Shown: one piece after another, positions 46,538 to 60,800 of the stretch
How positions within the stretch are numbered: position 1 is the first letter of the stretch
How the letters are laid out: each line of letters opens with the position of its first letter
Assembly (NCBI RefSeq): GCF_026914265.1
Contig: NC_069123.1
Span: 51,902,949-51,966,948, forward strand
Length of the DNA stretch: 64,000 nucleotides
Source: Mya arenaria
Taxonomy: Eukaryota > Mollusca > Bivalvia > Myida > Myidae
Direction: 5' to 3'
Program-made: the position numbers and the translations under genes
The notes under the pieces: generated by a model
Told to the model about the DNA's origin: nothing
The model's database searches: none
Seen by the model: the letters and a program-made list of their open reading frames with translations, nothing else

Positions 46538-47035
46538 TCAGTGTGTGTATACCACCTGATAAATTACATCATTAATGCTGCGTCCGAAGGCAATATTTTG
46601 CTTGAAATGAAGGCTTTAAACAAAGATAACCTCACTATTTTTTCACCATTTTAAATGGAACATAGGGCAGTCTACTCCGCTTACGGGGCCCCGCCTTTGG
46701 TCTTTTACCAGAGTTTGAGAGTTTAGTTTCTTAAAACACTTTGACAAACCTTTTCACAATACGGACGTCTGACGGAGCACTGTCAAAACATTATTTTGGA
46801 AACAGGTTTGTCAAAGTGTTTGATGAAACTAATCACATTATCAAACTAATCACATTATCAAACTCAGGTAATAAAACGAAGGCGGGGCTCTTTAAGCAGC
46901 ATAGACTGCCCTTTGTTTCATTGAAAATGGTGTAGTGAAAGAAAATTTATCTTTGTTCAGTCTTCATTTTAACCAAAATGTTGCCTTCCGGTATAACATA
47001 TATGACGCAATTCATCACGTGGTAAACACACACTG
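46538..47035. mobile_element. 498-bp fold-back element
   Basis: Ends TCAGTGTGTGTATACCACCT and its inverted partner AGGTGG-like CGTGGTAAACACACACTGA match. The match continues inward (AACAAAGATAA, GGGCAGTCTA, GCCCCGCCTTTGG/CGAAGGCGGGGC, ACTTTGACAAACCT/AGGTTTGTCAAAGT) nearly to the centre at about 46785. No coding capacity. It lies between the convergent QRICH2-like and WD40 genes. Confidence 0.75.
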
Positions 47036-47176
47036 ATTGATATCTTTGTCTATATGTATGCCTTATAATCCATCACTCGTTTTATTTGCCCACCCCTTCT
47101 GATTCTGAAAATAAAACTAGAAGGAAATACACTTTTAAATCATTTAAACATTAATCAAGATACAAGATACTTCCAA

Positions 47177-47249
47177 GATACAAGGCAGGAACATGCCCTC
47201 TGCAAATCACCTAGATACAAGGCAGGAACATGCCCTCTGCAAATCACCT
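47177..47249. repeat. 37-bp tandem duplication
   Basis: GATACAAGGCAGGAACATGC plus 16 further bases occurs twice in a row at 47177 and 47214, essentially identical, so it is recent. Confidence 0.9.
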
Positions 47250-48053
47250 GGTGATACAATATTTGTGCCATAAATGTTCTTCCAAAATCCTTTAAGCAGA
47301 TGAGGAATAATGTAGTAGACACCAGAAGTAGATATCTTACCTTTGACCCCTAACTGTTGTCTTGACCTTGGAATGTACATCATCAAAATGTAAGCTTTGT
47401 GCATAAACTTGATGTGTTGATCTTTTGTGCCAAGTTACCGCTATATTAAAATCTTTTTCAGTGTAAAAAGAGTTATCGAGCAAACTTGATAGTGAAATGG
47501 ATGGACTTACAAAGTGGCAACTATAATTATGATCTCCCTTGGAGGAGCATGAAAATGAAAACAATGAGATTTTGAATGCATTATAAGCTTTATTTGATAC
47601 CATTTTCAACAAAACATTATCATATCACAGCACTTATATGCATATAATTATTGTATAATGTAAACAAAATAATTATGCTACAAAGATGGCATTTGATTTA
47701 TCAACATAAATCAAACTTAACAATTGAAAAATGTATGTAGTATTAATTTATTAAGACTATACTAAAACTATGGAAACAAAGGAGTAACTAACAAAAATGT
47801 ATAATGTAATATGTATGGACAAAAGTCATGTTAAACATCAATAAATAAAAAAAGAAATACTGATAGCATGTAAAATAATTATTTTTTACATCTTTAAACT
47901 TAAACCTTCAGATGAACAATCCCAAATCTTTACACTAGTGCTTGTCATAATAAAAAAAACAAGCGGGCATGTGCCAATGATTACTGTACATTTGTAATTG
48001 TGTTATTTTTGAAAAAGTTTTATACCAATTATTTGGCTGAGACATACACTACA
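47250..48053 (-). other. 3' UTR and downstream of the WD40 gene
   Basis: AT-rich. Minus-strand AATAAA occurs at 47752-47747 and 47594-47589, either of which could end the WD40 transcript. Confidence 0.4.
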
Positions 48054-48830
48054 TCATGCCACAGTATGATGCTTCTTGAATGTTGGAGCAAAAACTTTAG
48101 GTGTGTTTCTCACAGAGTTTCTGGACTTGTCATCCCTATTGCCCGCCCTGCTTGCAGCAACAGTTTTCCTTGGGCTGGTTACCTCTCCCTGTTCACCCAG
48201 GGGTGAGTCCCGACCCCCGTACCCAAAGTCCATCGTCATGAGGGTCTCCTCACTGATGTTGGTAGAGGAATAGCCCTTGTTGATCATGCGTGAACTCAAA
48301 GGCATGTTTGCAGGAATCTTGATGTCCGCAACATTCTGAAATGTGGCATCTCAAAATTTTGTAAATTCTGATATTATGTTTCACCAGACATGTTGGTCCT
48401 AAAAACAATCATGCTCAATTTTGTTTGTCTTCAAAACAATAGTGCCCTTTTTTTAGCTATTCTCATAAAGCACTTCAAAAACTAAAACTTGCCACTATTA
48501 ATTAATCAGTAACCTTTAGACTTAAAATTAAAGAAATAAAATGCATAGAAAATATATTTTCAAAATAAACATGTTTAGATCTTTTTCTAAATTGAATCTC
48601 TTTTCGTAAGTCAACAAAATTCTGGTTATTTATTTTTACTTGGATACTTTGCATGTGACATAAAAAGCCTGATGGCCTCATACCGGAACTGACAGGGCCT
48701 GAAATGGGGAGCACAGCTTTCCATACTGCTGCGTCTTTTTCAGCGTGATACCCCCAAAGTTTTCCCGTCGCCCCTTACGGTCTCGCTGTTTACGCTGCAA
48801 TTCGCTCTCCACTTTGATACCAAGGAAAGT
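48054..48830 (-). CDS. last two exons of WD40 gene: C-terminal tail
   Basis: Exon 48830-48684 (49 codons) holds 'TFLGIKVESELQRKQRDRKG' and the conserved FGGITLKK segment. Exon 48335-48054 (93 codons plus stop) encodes a Ser/Arg/Lys-rich tail ('MPLSSRMINKGYSSTNISEE' to 'KVFAPTFKKHHTVA'), probably disordered. Confidence 0.85.
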
Positions 48831-51800
48831 CTGCAAAACCAGGGCAGCATTGTCAAATGTCATACAACAGAATGAAGTGAAAATTAGACACTTATTTCAA
48901 GCACCAACAATTTTTGGGCTTGGGCATAAACAGTTGGCATTTCAGTACTGGCCATGTAAAATGTTTTTGGAGATTGCTATCAATGCTCATGTTATAGAGC
49001 TTACATAAAATCAGTTTATTTTTGGCAGAACATGGAAATATTTTTTAAAATGATAAGTATAGTGTTAAATAAAACATGCATGCATAATTATACAGTGGTT
49101 AGTTTCTATCTTTTTTTGTATATTTATATTATAGATCATGTTAATTTGTTACCAGAAAACAAAAATTGTTAACAATCAACATTTCAGTTAAGTATACAGT
49201 CTTTACAAATGCAATGGAAACTATAGATTTAGAAACACAGTTTAAAATGTTAATTGAATAATATAAAAAGTGCCTTGGTTAACATTAGGTTTTCAAGCAT
49301 ACAAAATTTTAATAAACAGGGGAAGATAAACAATTATGTGGACATTTCTAATAACTTTTGAATGCATTGCTAATTTTTTATGCCACTTTGTCCACAAAAT
49401 GATAAATCAACATTGAAATATTACATTCATTTTCATTCTTAAATTATGGGAAATCAACTGCTGTTACATTTTGTTTTACAATTCCATCTAAATTTCAAAT
49501 TTCCCTTCCATCTGATTTGCAAATTAAGGGCTTGAAAAAACTGCAAAGCTGTCATGTCAAATCCCTGGTGACAAAGATAAACTATTCATTAAGCATAATG
49601 ACTCAGTCACATTTGCCACAGTGGCCTGTAGGATCTGAAATATCTACGGCCTATAGCAATTATACGGCCGCCGAAGCGCTCCTACAGTCACTTATTGTAG
49701 CAGTCACAATTTTTAGGATAGTCTCACGGCATATTTTTAATTGTGGAGACAGAAAACCTGCCGCTGCTGTACGGCATTCAAGTGATGACTCACAGTCGTC
49801 TTGGGCATCCCTGCCACAGCTGTAGATTTTTTAAAAACACCAAGGCAGATGCAAGGCACCTGAAAAGAGGCCGCAAGTGGACCATACGGTGACCGTATGG
49901 CTGTTAAACCACTCTACAGCATGGCTTCGGCATGTTTATTGCTACAGCGAGAGTAGAAAAAACAACAACTCTGTGCTATAATCCTACATGACCCCTACGG
50001 CTTGTAAATTATATGGAAATGCCATATGGTTACCCTGCGGAAACCGTTAATCCTCTGCAGCAACCACACATACCTCTCAATTTCGGGAGCCGAAGACGGC
50101 CGTAGCCTAGCTGTATGGCAAATGTGACTGAGATATAAGCAGCACTTTTAAAACAATGAAGAATAACAAGTAATGGATATCCTGATTAATAAAGCATTTT
50201 GCATGTTCAGTCAGCTGTAACTTAAGAAAAGAAACACATAAATTTCAACTATTTTATGAACAAAACAACAGTAAATTAAATCTACAGAAACAGCCAACAT
50301 CATTCTCAGTAAGATTATATAGACCTATAATACAGTCAAAAAAAAAAAAAAAAAAAAAAGTTGATTAAGAACAATTTCACTAAACGCTCTTGAAATATAA
50401 GTTCCTGTTACAAAAGCACTGCAAACAAACATAACTACAGCCATGAAAGGATGTGATAAGGGCCCCAAATGATAGCAGATATGCAAATATGGGCAAGACA
50501 GTAAAATGTTGCCCTGAGATCATCAACATTTCCTCAGTCTTATTACAATGTGTCTTAAATTATATAGAGTATAAATTATGATAATTATAAGTTTTAATAT
50601 TCATTAATTCACCTACGTGTTAACATCACTTAAGGGACTTAAATTATCAATGAACAAGCAGGTTTAAGGGCCTTCCACAGTGCAAACATTAGTTTGAAGG
50701 ACCAAAACATAAAAGTCTTGAGGTTAAGGCAGGTACATTTATTTTGGAGGTGACATAATATGTTTTTGAATTGTGCACTGGCCCCTATTATTATTCTCCA
50801 ATCTTTTATTTATATTTCAATTCTTTCACAAATTTTAATGATTCATTTTTTTTTTATCAAGGGAGGCAGTTTTGTAATTATGGTTCACTGAGTTATGGTT
50901 CTTATACTACACAAACATTCACATGGCTATAATTATACTGATTTTATAGTTTCAAAAAATTCCTTTGAAAATTGCTCCAACATGTTTCTATTTTAATTGT
51001 TTCCATAAACAAACCCTTAAAGTTTGAAGTTGATATCTGAATCTTCAATGGTTTTATAGTTATTAAGAAAAACACAAAAAAATGTGACAGACAGGGTGAT
51101 TACTATAGGTCAACATCATGTTTTTGCGGGGCCCTAATGTGCAACGAAACAACACACAAGCACACACACAGGCAAGCTCGGGGTTATGTTCTACTGTGCT
51201 ACCTTGGACCTCTCTGGGCGCGCGGGACTGTATGAGAACGTCTGAGAGCGAAACTTCACTCTCAGTTTGTTCAACTCCCCTTCACCGTGCTAAGAATGGC
51301 ACAATATATGTACAACATTCAAATAAGGTCTACAAACATCTTTAAACATTGCAAGCTGACCTGTTGGGGAGTAGCTGCACTCTTGTGCAATAGTGGAAAA
51401 ATAAGCATAACTATGGTGCACAATGTTCCAAACTTTTAGATAACTTCAACAAATAGTTTGTACTTTTCATAAAAACAAGAGTGCAGCAGAATAAAAGACA
51501 ATGCTCGCCTGTTTACCGTAGTTTGAAGTAAAAAATCTGGCTTAAAGCACACAATTTGTAATGTCTGAGTTAATGATCTAACTGAACATGTGTATATTGT
51601 CTCTGGCAACAAAGGTACCAATTTTCTTTTTAATACATTAAAAGTTTAAGTTACGGCTTAGATTAAAATTTTATGAACAACAACGCCTTCCCTGCTGACT
51701 CAGACAATAAAGCAAAGGCTACAACAATGCCTCAACATTTTTTCTTCAAAAAGCAGACGAATAAAAACAGGACTGTCCCAAAAGGTCAGCTTCCTTAGAA

Positions 51801-54800
51801 TATGCCTCTTTCAATAGGATGGAATAAGAATATTAAATACAATATTGTGACAACAGTTATAACACAAAGCCATGTGTTACTTGAAAAAATATTTGAACGA
51901 AACCTACAATACATATTTATATAGATTTGCAAAAACTTTGCAAGCTTTAATGTTTCATATTTCTAGTATAAATTATTACTTCATGTATTTGTTCACCTGC
52001 TAGAAATTAGAAACACTGATAAAATTAAATTCCTTTGTGGCTACAGTATGTTTAGTTTGTTGAAACTTTAACAACGACGAAGTGTTTCATGTACTTCGAG
52101 TATCATCTTGTGTTCGCAATGGGTGAAGACCTTGTGAAAGCAGACATCACAACCCAAATGTCCAGTGGCATTTTAAGCACAAAGTGAGTTGTGGCAAACT
52201 GTTTGATATATATATATATATCACACTGAACAACAACCACCAAAAACATGGCTGATCAAGTTTACTTTAAATTCTTAAGAAAATTCACTCAAAACGATTT
52301 GTCAATTGTGAAAGAAGAATCTTTGTTCACAGCACAGAAGCAAATTTCAGCTCAATAACCAAAGCTTGTTGGTCAATATGGAAAGCAAGTTTGCGGTGTA
52401 AGTACCTTATCTACCGGCCTTAATGTTCTCTGTTTGGGTTGCTTTGTTGGTGGAGATGGCTAACAATTTGAAAAGATTGTATCATCATGAATACAGCAAC
52501 AGTCTTTTACTACGTATAAAAAGAAACTTGGAAGAGATATTGCCATAATTTTCAATACAACACTTTCCACTAGTTTTCACTCATAATTTACAGGTACATG
52601 TAGAACTTTATTTTTTGCAAAAACTCTTCCTGCACGTAAACATTATGAATTGCTCAACATGCAGATCATTTGTAAGACATAAGAATAAGTATAGTTTTAC
52701 ACATCTATTAAATATGAAGAATTAAATGCTTAAAAAGTGAACAAAAAAAATGTTACCTCATCTGGGGGTTCAGTGACCTTCACCTGTGAGGGGGGTGGGG
52801 CCTGCTCAGGGGACTTGGCGGGGAAGGTTTGGGGAATGGGTTGGGTGACCTCAGGGTCTCCATGTAGATCTAGGTCACCTTCTGTAACCTGGCTCTTACT
52901 GTCCGATGTCACCGTGGAAGCATCTGTTGACATGTACTTTATATCATGACAAAGAACTATGCATAACAGCGAATCACCAGCATGAAAAGTAGGCTTATAT
53001 CGAACTTAATGAAAGGAAAACAAGAACACCACAATCGAATGCAATGCTCGTCTGCTGTTTTTAGCCGTTTGAAAGGGGCATAACAATTCATAGTTTTTGC
53101 TAAAATTATGTGTATAATCAACAAGTTGTCACCTAAATACAAGGACTCAACTAAAATTCTTGTTTTTGAAGCACCACATTCGAATTTTTTTTTTTAAATA
53201 TCTTGAGCATATTTTGTGTTATGGCAAAAGTTTAAGTTTCTGCTCACCACCTCCCACACCAACAACAGGGCTATCACAATACACTACTTTTTGTCCTTAA
53301 AGAAGAGAAAAGTTAAAAAGTCATAATCAAAATGATAATGGAAAGAATAAAGCAAAGTGGATATTTGGATTGTTTGAAATATTTTATTTATTGAGTGAAT
53401 CAATAATTACTTTTTTTTGTTCCATTAAAACAGTCATTAAAATTAGACTTCTGGATGAACAAGCCCGAATTCTTATACTATTGCTTGGGATAAAAAAAAT
53501 TAACAAGCCCTCCTATATAAAATTCAGAATTTAAGCAAGCCGGAAAGACATTTTACCAATGCAGGGCTTGCGGGCTTGTGTTAATTTCAACCACTGTTAA
53601 AACTGCATACATTTACAGAGTTTTATTTTCAGGGAACACTAAAATTAAGAAACATGTGAAGCAGTTACTGCTAAATTACTATGCGATCTACATGCAACAT
53701 AGTTAAATGTAAAGATTTCTGACATTGTAAACTGTCCATATACATCTCAGTTTGTTTTGATTGAGAATGGTGGAGGTGCTCTTACTGGTTAACAAAGTTA
53801 GGATTAAAATGTAAGGGAGGTTAAAATGTTACCCCTTCCACCATAGGTTAGATTATACTAATATTATAACATGCAACAACTGGGCAAGTATTAAACACTT
53901 GCAATACAATTAAACAGTTAGGATTCTGGTCTGAGTTACAAATGAGTTTCACAATTACGACAAGGTATTATAACAGAAAATATACCTTCCAAGTTATACT
54001 TCACACTCCGCAAAAACTCAAAGTAGTCTGTGCAAATAGGAAAATTAGCCCATTTTGTCTTAAAACAAGAAGAATGCATGCAAACAATTGATCCTATAAA
54101 AGCTAAAAGAAATTAGTATAAAAACATGATTCTGATAGAAATGATATTATGGTAATAGTTTTGGATATTAGCAGAATTTCACTTTTGTGATAGATGGATA
54201 CACTGTAGAATGATATAAAATAAAAATCTTCTGTAAAATAGGTTCCAGAGTAACTAACTTGATATTAAAACAACAATACTTAAACCAATAAAAAACATCA
54301 CAAAAAACAAACAATCAATAAAATCATGCCAAAATATAGATACTAGATGATAAAGACAAAGTAAAATAAATTGTGACAGAATACCATGGTTTAAACATGA
54401 GATTGACAATACAATATGACGTCCACAATAAGACCATGCACAGTGGCCAGGTTTAACCTGGTGGACATGTGTCCTATCTGAAGCATGCAAGGCTTTTATA
54501 CCTGAGTCTTTCTTGGAGTCCTTGGAGTTCATGGTCCACGGCGTCTTAGGGTGGGCCCACGTTGAAGGCTCCTTGAGGTTCCAGGAACGCTTCTGTCAAC
54601 ACATGAATCAAGGGTTTGTATCTCATATTCACTATTGGCCATATGCTATTTGCTTTTATAGAATATCATGTCATTGTAATATTCACAGTAGATATTTCAA
54701 TGAAATAATATTCTATAGAAGAAAATAGCATTAGCCCAGTATATGTTATTGAACTTTATATACAAATATAGGCACATGTTCTGGAGATGAGAACAGTGGA

Positions 54801-57800
54801 TGAATTTTTGAAATAAAATAATATTAAAGACACAAATGTGTTGTAACCATTAAAGTCATTTTTCATAATTCCATCCAAATTTATTTTTTTATATATTATG
54901 CGATATAAAAATGTTTACCTTACACTAGTAGCTATTCATGTCTAAAGTTTAGAAATAAGCCATTAAAAAAGACCATATTGGTTGAACACTGAATTCTGCA
55001 CAAAAAGCTGATTTGCAAACAAAAATCTGGCTCCATAATTCACAAAAAAATACACAAGTTATTATTCAATAGATTACTCAAATCATTTTACCATATTACA
55101 ACCTACCATTGTACTATATATGTCATTATTTCATTCTGTTGGAACGCCATTTTCTTATGACATAATTATGTAAGTTGATATAATGCTTGTATAATCATTT
55201 TCATTAAATTTATTTCAGATTAAGAAATGTACTTCAGTTATAAATAAAAATAAATGAAATTATACTTAACTGTTTTTTGCATATTTTTCATAGACTTTAA
55301 CACGCAAATTTTTGGTCAAGAACTATAAAAATAAATAAAAATATGAAATAACAAGCATTTTTTTCTTTCCTTTTACATTATGGACAGGATTTAAAAATAG
55401 TGTACTCAGTTGAGAACATAAAATTATGAGAGATTTGGGGCTAGAACTAGCAAGAATACTCTATTATGAATTCAATTCTTAAGTACCTGTCCAAAGGTGC
55501 CAATATACTGTCCATCCCTGAGGGTCCACAATCGAGCGGTCTTGTCTGTGGATGCGGAGATCACATACTCCCCCGTGTCGTGTTTCGCGTATTCTACACT
55601 CACAATGGCTGCATCATGGGCACGCCAGGCGGCCTCCAGGGGGGGCTTATTCTTGATTCTCTGAATATCAGTTGTTGGTTTTAACTAACCGACATCAAAA
55701 CCTTTTTAATACTTGTTAAAACTACACAGTGGAATATAATCACACTTATACTGAATCTCTCAAAAAAAACTTTTTAATATTTTCTCTACAATTTTGAAAT
55801 ACATGTTATCCTTAACACCTGTGATACAAAGATCAGCTTTAATCATGTTTTTTCTAAGTGAAAGATCTGTAACATACCCCCTTATCCTGGAAGTGAGTGC
55901 AGTGAGCCATGATATCCCACACCTTGATGTGTCCGGTGGTGTCGCCTGTCACCAGCAGGCTATTGTTGGCATTGGTACAAATACCCAACACACTCTCATC
56001 ACCCTGGTCAGGGGCATAGAAGTAACCTGCAGTTCACAGTTACACACATATCATACATGGTAAACAAATGCTAGGTAAAATGTGACCTAAAGTTTAAAAA
56101 ATGTACAGAAGATTGGGATTCATATTAAACTAAAAATCATCATATTTTTTTTTTTTTGGAACATGAAAAAAGGAAAAGTTTTTTTTTATCCTAGTAATCA
56201 AAGCATTGTTATCTTGACCATCTCCATATAATAATTTCAAATATTGAATTTAACATTTTGATCATTCAAATGAGCTTATTTTCAGAACAGCATGTCCTAA
56301 TATTCAAATACCCATCTCATTCCTGGCCCCGTAGAGACACCAGAAGCGTATGTAGCCGCCCTCGCTGGTGACGAGAGTGGCTACCTCCATGTTACGTCCT
56401 GACGCCCGCCCACGCAGGAACAACACCTTGTCCACTGGAGCAGTCTGGCTGTCAACGTAAATAGGAATCTTTCATATAACATTTAATGCAATCATCATAG
56501 ATACAATCATCAACTGTGCCGATATGCTTTTTTATTAAATGTATAATATTCAACCTATTGAGACGATATATACGAAAATAATATTGAACTTAAATGCAAA
56601 AATGAAAAGAACGCAAATACATTTGTAACTATATCTAGTCTTGATAATGTATCATATTGGTTAATAGATGATGAATCTGAATAATACAAAATATAATATT
56701 TCTACAAAAAAATATTATAGAGAAAGAAATGGTTTACTCTTATGGTATTTTAAAGCCAATATTTTTATATATATATAAATACATAAATATATATGCTATA
56801 AAACAAAAAAACAAACATGCATAAACGGGATTCAGCATACATGTATTTCAGAACCCTACTCAATGGGGCATGCACATGCATAGGTTTAAAAATCTAAAAG
56901 GAAATACCATAAGTTCTACATCAAGTCAAAACCTAAGTCTTTGCATAAACTTATGAACAATATATATTATAACTTTGCCTATGTATAAAACATGTTATTA
57001 TTACTACCAATACTAATTTTAAAGAGCAGAATAAGGGCTGATGTATCCCCAAAGGTAGAATCTTTCTTTAAAACTGCAACTAAACCTGGATGATAATAAT
57101 TACTGCCATGGTAAACATATGATATAACTTGTAAAGCTATAAATGCAACATTCAAATAAGCAGCAAAATTGAGAAAAAAACAACATCTAGCTTGGAGGAA
57201 GAGGGCTTGGTTTCTCCGGGATATATATCTCTGTGTTTTCATGTCAGCCTTACCTACACTGTAGCAAGATTTCTTTCCATGTATTTCTGTGACATTAAAT
57301 TTCATAGTAAAAATCTAGCCTCTCCTTGCAAGACATAGAATTTATTTACATACAACAATAAAAGCTAATGGAACAAAACTCAAACAAAAGCAATAAAAAA
57401 GCTATTTGTTTTTACAAAACTGAATTTCAAGCTTATGATAATTTATGCATTACGGCATATTGCAAAATATGTATTCACTAGCAATCATTTTAATTTTACC
57501 GGCAACGCAAAGTGTAAGCAACAGCACTGCCTCCTGATTGCAAACAGCAATGACCAACTTGTTTCAATGGGTAATGTCATTGGCAGTACATACAAGAAGA
57601 TATACCTCAATGAGTAATGACATTAACAGTATGTACAAGAAGATGTACCTCAATGAGTTATTACATCACCAGTACGTACAAGAATATGTACCTCAATGAG
57701 TAATGACATTAACAGTATGTACAAGAAGATGTACCTCAATGAGTAATGACATCACCAGTACGTACAAGAATATGTACCTCAATGAGTAATGACATTAACA

Positions 57801-60800
57801 GTATGTACAAGAAGATGTACCTCAATGAGTAATGACATCACCAGTACGTACAAGAAGATGTACCTCAATGAGTAATGACATTAACAGTATGTACAAGAAG
57901 ATGTACCTCAATGAGTAATGACATTAACAGTATGTACAAGTAGATGTACCTCAATGAGTAATGACATCACCAGTATGTACAAGTAGATGTACCTCAATGA
58001 GTAATGACATCACCAGTACATACAAGTAGATAAACCTCAATGAGTAATGACATCACCAGTACATACAAGTAGATGAACCTCAATGAGTAATGACATCACC
58101 AGTATGTACAAGTAGATGAACCTCAATAAGCAATGACATCACCAGTATGTACAAGTAAATGTACCTCAATGAGTAATGACATCACCAGTACATACAAGTA
58201 GATAAAACCTCAATGAGTAATGACATCACCAGTACATACAAGTAGATGTACCTCAATGAGTAATGACATCACCAGTATGTACAAGTAGATGTACCTCAAT
58301 GAGTAATGACATCACCAGTATGTACAAGTAGATGAACCTCAATGAGTAATGACATCACCAGTATGTACAAGTAGATGAACCTCAATAAGCAATGACATCA
58401 CCAGTACATACAAGTAGATGTACCTCAATGAGTAATGACATCACCAGTATGTACAAGAAGATGTACCTCAATGAGTAATGACATCACCAGTATGTACAAG
58501 TAGATGAACCTCAATGAGTAATGACATCACCAGTATGTACAAGTAGATGTACCTCAATGAGTAATGACATCACCAGTACATACAAGTAGATGTACCTCAA
58601 TGAGTAATGACATCACCAGTATGTACAAGTAGATGAACCTCAATAAGTAATGACATAACCAGTACATACAAGTAGATGTACCTCAATGAGTAATGACATC
58701 ACCAGTATGTACAAGTAGATGAACCTCAATAAGCAATGACATCACCAGTACATACAAGTAGATGTACCTCAATGAGTAATGACATCACCAGTACATACAA
58801 GTAGATGAACCTCAATGAGTAATGGCATCACCAGTATGTACAAGTAGATGAACCTCAATGAGTAATGACATCATCACCAGTACATACAAGTAGATGTACC
58901 TCAATGAGTAATGACATCACCAGTATGTACAAGTAGATGTACCTCAATGAGTAATGACATCATCACCAGTACATACAAGTAGATGTACCTCAATGAGTAA
59001 TGACATCACCAGTACATACAAGTAGATGAACCTCAATGAGTAATGACATCACCAGTACATACAAGTAGATGATGTACCTCAATGAGTAATGACATCATCA
59101 CCAGTACATACAAGTAGATGTACCTCAATGAGTAATGACATCACCAGTATGTACAAGTAGATGTACCTCAATGAGTAATGACATCATCACCAGTACATAC
59201 AAGTAGATGAACCTCAATGAGTAATGACATCACCAGTACATACAAGTAGATGATGTACCTCAATGAGTAATGACATCATCACCAGTACATACAAGTAGAT
59301 GTACCTCAATGAGTAATGACATCACCAGTACATACAAGTAGATGTACCTCAATGAGTAATGACATCACCAGTACATACAAGTAGATGAACCTCAATGAGT
59401 AATGACATCACCAGTACATACAAGTAGATGATGTACCTCAATGAGTAATGACATCATCACCAGTATGTACAAGTAGATGTACCTCAATGAGTAATGACAT
59501 CATCACCAGTATATACAAGTAGATGTACCTCAATGAGTAATGACATCACCAGTATGTACAAGTAGATGTACCTCAATGAGTAATGACATCACCAGTACAT
59601 ACAAGTAGATGAACCTCAATGAGTAATGACATCACCAGTATGTACAAGTAGATGTACCTCAATGAGTAATGACATCACCAGTATGTACAAGTAGATGTAC
59701 CTCAATGAGTAATGACATCACCAGTATGTACAAGTAGATGTACCTCAATGAGTAGTGACATCACCAGTATGTACAAGTAGATGTACCTCAATGAGTAATG
59801 ACATCACCAGTATGTACAAGTAGATGAACCTCAATGAGTAATGACATCACCAGTACATACAAGTAGATTTACCTCAATGAGTAATGACATCACCAGTATG
59901 TACAAGTAGATGAACCTCAATGAGTAATGACATCACCAGTACGTACAAGTAGATGTACCTCAATGAGTAATGACATCACCAGTATGTACAAGTAGATGAA
60001 CCTCAATGAGTAATGACATCACCAGTACATACAAGTAGATGTACCTCAATGAGTAATGACATCACCAGTATGTACAAGTAGATGAACCTCAATGAGTAAT
60101 GACATCATCACCAGTATGTACAAGTAGATGTACCTCAATGAGTAATGACATCACCAGTATGTACAAGTAGATGTACCTCAATGAGTAATGGCATTAACAG
60201 TACGTACAAGAAGATGCAACATGATCATTTCTAACACCCAACCATGCACCATGACACCTACCCTCGTTGCAGTTTGTGTGATTTCCGATGGCGAGAGTTC
60301 GGGCGAGAGTTCATAGATTGGGGGCGGCCATTTTCCATTGGAGCTGTAGATGACATGTCCTCGATCTTTTTCACACTAAACAACAGGGAAATCACAACAG
60401 TTCTACTACACAGAATGTTTTTTTATTTTCATTATGTGGTTCATGTATATGAATATTTGTAGCGAAAGGGAGCAAATATTTTAAAAGATCAAAATTTTTC
60501 ATTTGGTCAAAGTCATTAAAAGAATGATAATATTCTTATTCTCTGATCTGTCACTTTGCAACTATCAGACAAATTAAGTGTAAAGTGTCTTTACATAACA
60601 ACATCTTTAAAAATACTGCACACCATCCCACACTTCTTGTAGACTTACAGATTTGAAGCCTGTCCTTTCCGTAATCTCACAAATATTTTTTCTGTCTCCA
60701 CATCCCAGACGATAATTTCCCCGTCAAAACTAGCGGTACACAGCAGATTAGGGGGACAGAAGTCTATAGTGAGTATGTCATCCTTGTGCAGTTGTCCCCC

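Larger units (their letters stand above)
48831..52756 (-). other. intron of the WD40 gene with an inserted TIR element
   Basis: 3.9 kb AT-rich DNA. It contains the element at 49602-50132, a poly(A) run at 50340-50360 and a (TA)n at about 52205. No exon recognised; a less AT-rich patch at 51120-51260 has no supported function. Confidence 0.5.

Noticed and set aside
49517..49825. 102-codon plus-strand frame
   Set aside because: Crosses the left end of the TIR element, has no domain and lies antisense in the WD40 intron.
57564..60215. CRISPR-like regular repeat
   Set aside because: Units are contiguous with no unique spacers, and the setting is a eukaryotic intron.
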